Part shown: positions 7,768 through 8,047 of the stretch, one piece after another
Layout of the letters: every line of letters starts with the position of its first letter
Position numbering within the stretch: position 1 is the stretch's first letter
NCBI GenBank assembly: GCA_002691245.1
Contig: NZHH01000038.1
Location: 1-8,047 of the forward strand
DNA length: 8,047 bases
Reading direction: 5' to 3'
From: Methylaequor sp002691245
Lineage (GTDB): Bacteria; Pseudomonadota; Alphaproteobacteria; Methylaequorales; Methylaequoraceae
The notes under the pieces: model-generated
What the model saw: the letters and a program-made list of their open reading frames with translations, nothing else
Databases searched by the model: none
What the model was told of the DNA's origin: nothing
Translations under genes and position numbers: made by a program

Positions 7768-7784
7768 GTGGTTTTCAAGACCGG
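7768..7784. other. Candidate attachment site core in the tRNA-Ser anticodon arm
   Basis: The tRNA homology ends at 7770, inside the 3' strand of the anticodon stem. The core GGTTTTCAAGACC (7770-7782) spans the anticodon loop and is a near palindrome, the usual form of anticodon-loop crossover sites of tyrosine recombinases. The island side starts with ATGT to the left. No second copy of the core is seen in the window, so the other end of the element would lie beyond the left edge. Confidence 0.5.
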
Positions 7785-7811
7785 TGCATTCAACCGCTCT
7801 GCCACCTCTCC
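7770..7811 (-). tRNA. tRNA-Ser(UGA), 5' half only
   Basis: Read on the - strand, the sequence begins with the acceptor strand GGAGAGG, then TG, a D arm with GCAGAGCGGTTGAATGC, then the anticodon stem-loop CCGGT-CTTGAAA-ACC with anticodon TGA (7777-7775). This matches bacterial tRNA-Ser(UGA) base for base up to position 41. The next two bases are AC where GG is needed to complete the stem. No long variable arm, T arm (no GGTTCGAATCC) or acceptor 3' strand follows, here or anywhere down to 7480. The fragment cannot form a working tRNA by itself. Either an intact copy exists elsewhere, or an integration event or misassembly separated the 3' half. Confidence 0.85.
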
Positions 7812-7822
7812 GCGTTGGGGGA

Positions 7823-7850
7823 AGTATCCGCGAAAGAGGGTGTCTGTCAA
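7823..7850 (-). promoter_or_regulatory. Sigma-70 type promoter of the tRNA-Ser gene
   Basis: On the - strand a perfect -35 TTGACA (7850-7845) is followed after 16 nt by GATACT (7828-7823), or after 17 nt by ATACTT. A C-rich discriminator comes next, and the tRNA 5' end lies 11 nt beyond. Expected initiation is near 7816, giving a leader of only a few bases. This is a typical stable-RNA promoter and shows that the tRNA 5' half is in its native upstream context. It points toward the integrase relic (antisense to it) and the HyuAB gene. Confidence 0.75.
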
Positions 7851-7863
7851 CCGACCGTTGACA
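7845..7863. repeat. Perfect inverted repeat over the tRNA promoter -35
   Basis: TGTCAAC (7845-7851) and GTTGACA (7857-7863) form a perfect 7-bp dyad with a 5-nt centre. Its left arm is the -35 box of the tRNA promoter. Its right arm offers a TTGACA on the + strand, but no -10 follows at 16-18 nt. It may be a protein-binding dyad or a chance duplication of the -35 motif. Confidence 0.4.
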
Positions 7864-7943
7864 CTTCGCAAAACTGTTTTTCGCGTGGCTTGAACTTATC
7901 GGCTTGGTGTTTCGTGCAGGCGGTTGGTACTGTTGCCATCCGG

Positions 7944-7965
7944 AAACCCGGGTCCCCACGGGTTT
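7944..7965. terminator. GC-rich hairpin, terminator-like
   Basis: AAACCCG (7944-7950) pairs with CGGGTTT (7959-7965) across an 8-nt loop. On the + strand the stem is followed by TTGTCATTGTTTT. On the - strand the last bases of the stem give only TTT. It could end transcription from a - strand gene beyond the right edge, or be a weak two-way terminator. No + strand gene needing a stop here is recognised. Confidence 0.4.
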
Positions 7966-8001
7966 TGTCATTGTTTTCGTTCTTTTATGGAGCCTCCCTC
8001 G

Positions 8002-8047
8002 ATGTCATTGGCGGATCATGAACGGCTGGGCGCGCGCAGGGCTATTC
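8002..8047 (+). CDS. Possible gene start at the right edge (partial)
   Basis: The ATG at 8002 has GGAG (7989-7992) 9 nt upstream and stays open to the edge, reading MSLADHERLGARRAI. A second ATG at 8018 in another frame reads MNGWARAGLF, which looks like the start of a signal peptide, but has only a poorly spaced GGCGG before it. One of them may start the chromosomal gene divergent from tRNA-Ser. About ten to fifteen codons cannot be assigned to a family. Confidence 0.2.
   Translation, partial: MSLADHERLGARRAI

Noticed and set aside
7480..7811. Group I intron interrupting tRNA-Ser in the anticodon loop
   Set aside because: The break is inside the anticodon stem after position 41, not in the loop. 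No 3' exon is found downstream, and an integrase relic fills the region.
7858..7886. + strand promoter from the second TTGACA
   Set aside because: At 16-18 nt the would-be -10 reads TTCGCG, TCGCGT or CGCGTG, with no resemblance to TATAAT.
7729..8021. Open frames of 80-94 codons on both strands over the right-end region
   Set aside because: They run through the tRNA fragment, its promoter and the hairpin. They resemble no family I know and lack good ribosome binding sites.
1..8047. CRISPR array, retron, toxin-antitoxin or defence system
   Set aside because: I found no regularly spaced repeats, reverse transcriptase, nuclease motifs or small paired genes in the window.

Overview
The window looks like the edge of a proteobacterial genomic island that carries genes for breaking amide or hydantoin-type rings. 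Alphaproteobacteria, perhaps Rhodobacterales-like, is my guess from the moderately high GC, the tRNA promoter style and the family content; no phylogenetic marker gene is present to prove it.

Left half, + strand (1-3438): the last codons of an unknown gene overlap the start of a three-gene run. It encodes a DUF917 / S-methyl-thiohydantoin-desulfurase-like protein (68-1198), a short hydantoinase A / oxoprolinase-type ATPase (1204-2736) and an AroM-family protein with two racemase-like cysteines (2767-3438, TTG start behind a strong GAGGAG). Gaps of 5 and 30 nt suggest one operon.

Middle, - strand (3502-7371): one long gene, convergent with the operon, encodes a natural fusion of hydantoinase A and hydantoinase B subunits (1289 aa). 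The stretch 4745-7176 of this gene carries about 126 scattered N. By hand count about two thirds fall on the third codon position of this reading frame. Synonymous differences between two or more merged alleles or strains would do this; random sequencing failure would not. The linkage of left and right parts of the window across this tract should therefore be treated with some caution.

Right end (7480-8047) holds no large gene but is the most unusual part. It contains a 12-bp palindrome next to a possible -10 box for the fused gene, and the decayed C-terminal end of a tyrosine-recombinase integrase in which a TAA stop stands where the catalytic tyrosine should be. An AT-rich stretch follows, then the 5' half only of a tRNA-Ser(UGA) gene on the - strand, broken inside the anticodon stem but still behind a near-consensus stable-RNA promoter. 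Integrase relic plus broken tRNA marks an old integration boundary: island to the left, chromosome to the right. A possible gene start lies at the extreme right edge.

Working model (inference): the two hydantoinase/oxoprolinase ATPases, the DUF917 protein and the AroM protein act together in the cytoplasm on a cyclic amide, hydantoin or thiohydantoin-like substrate. No transporter, regulator or intact integrase is seen in the window.
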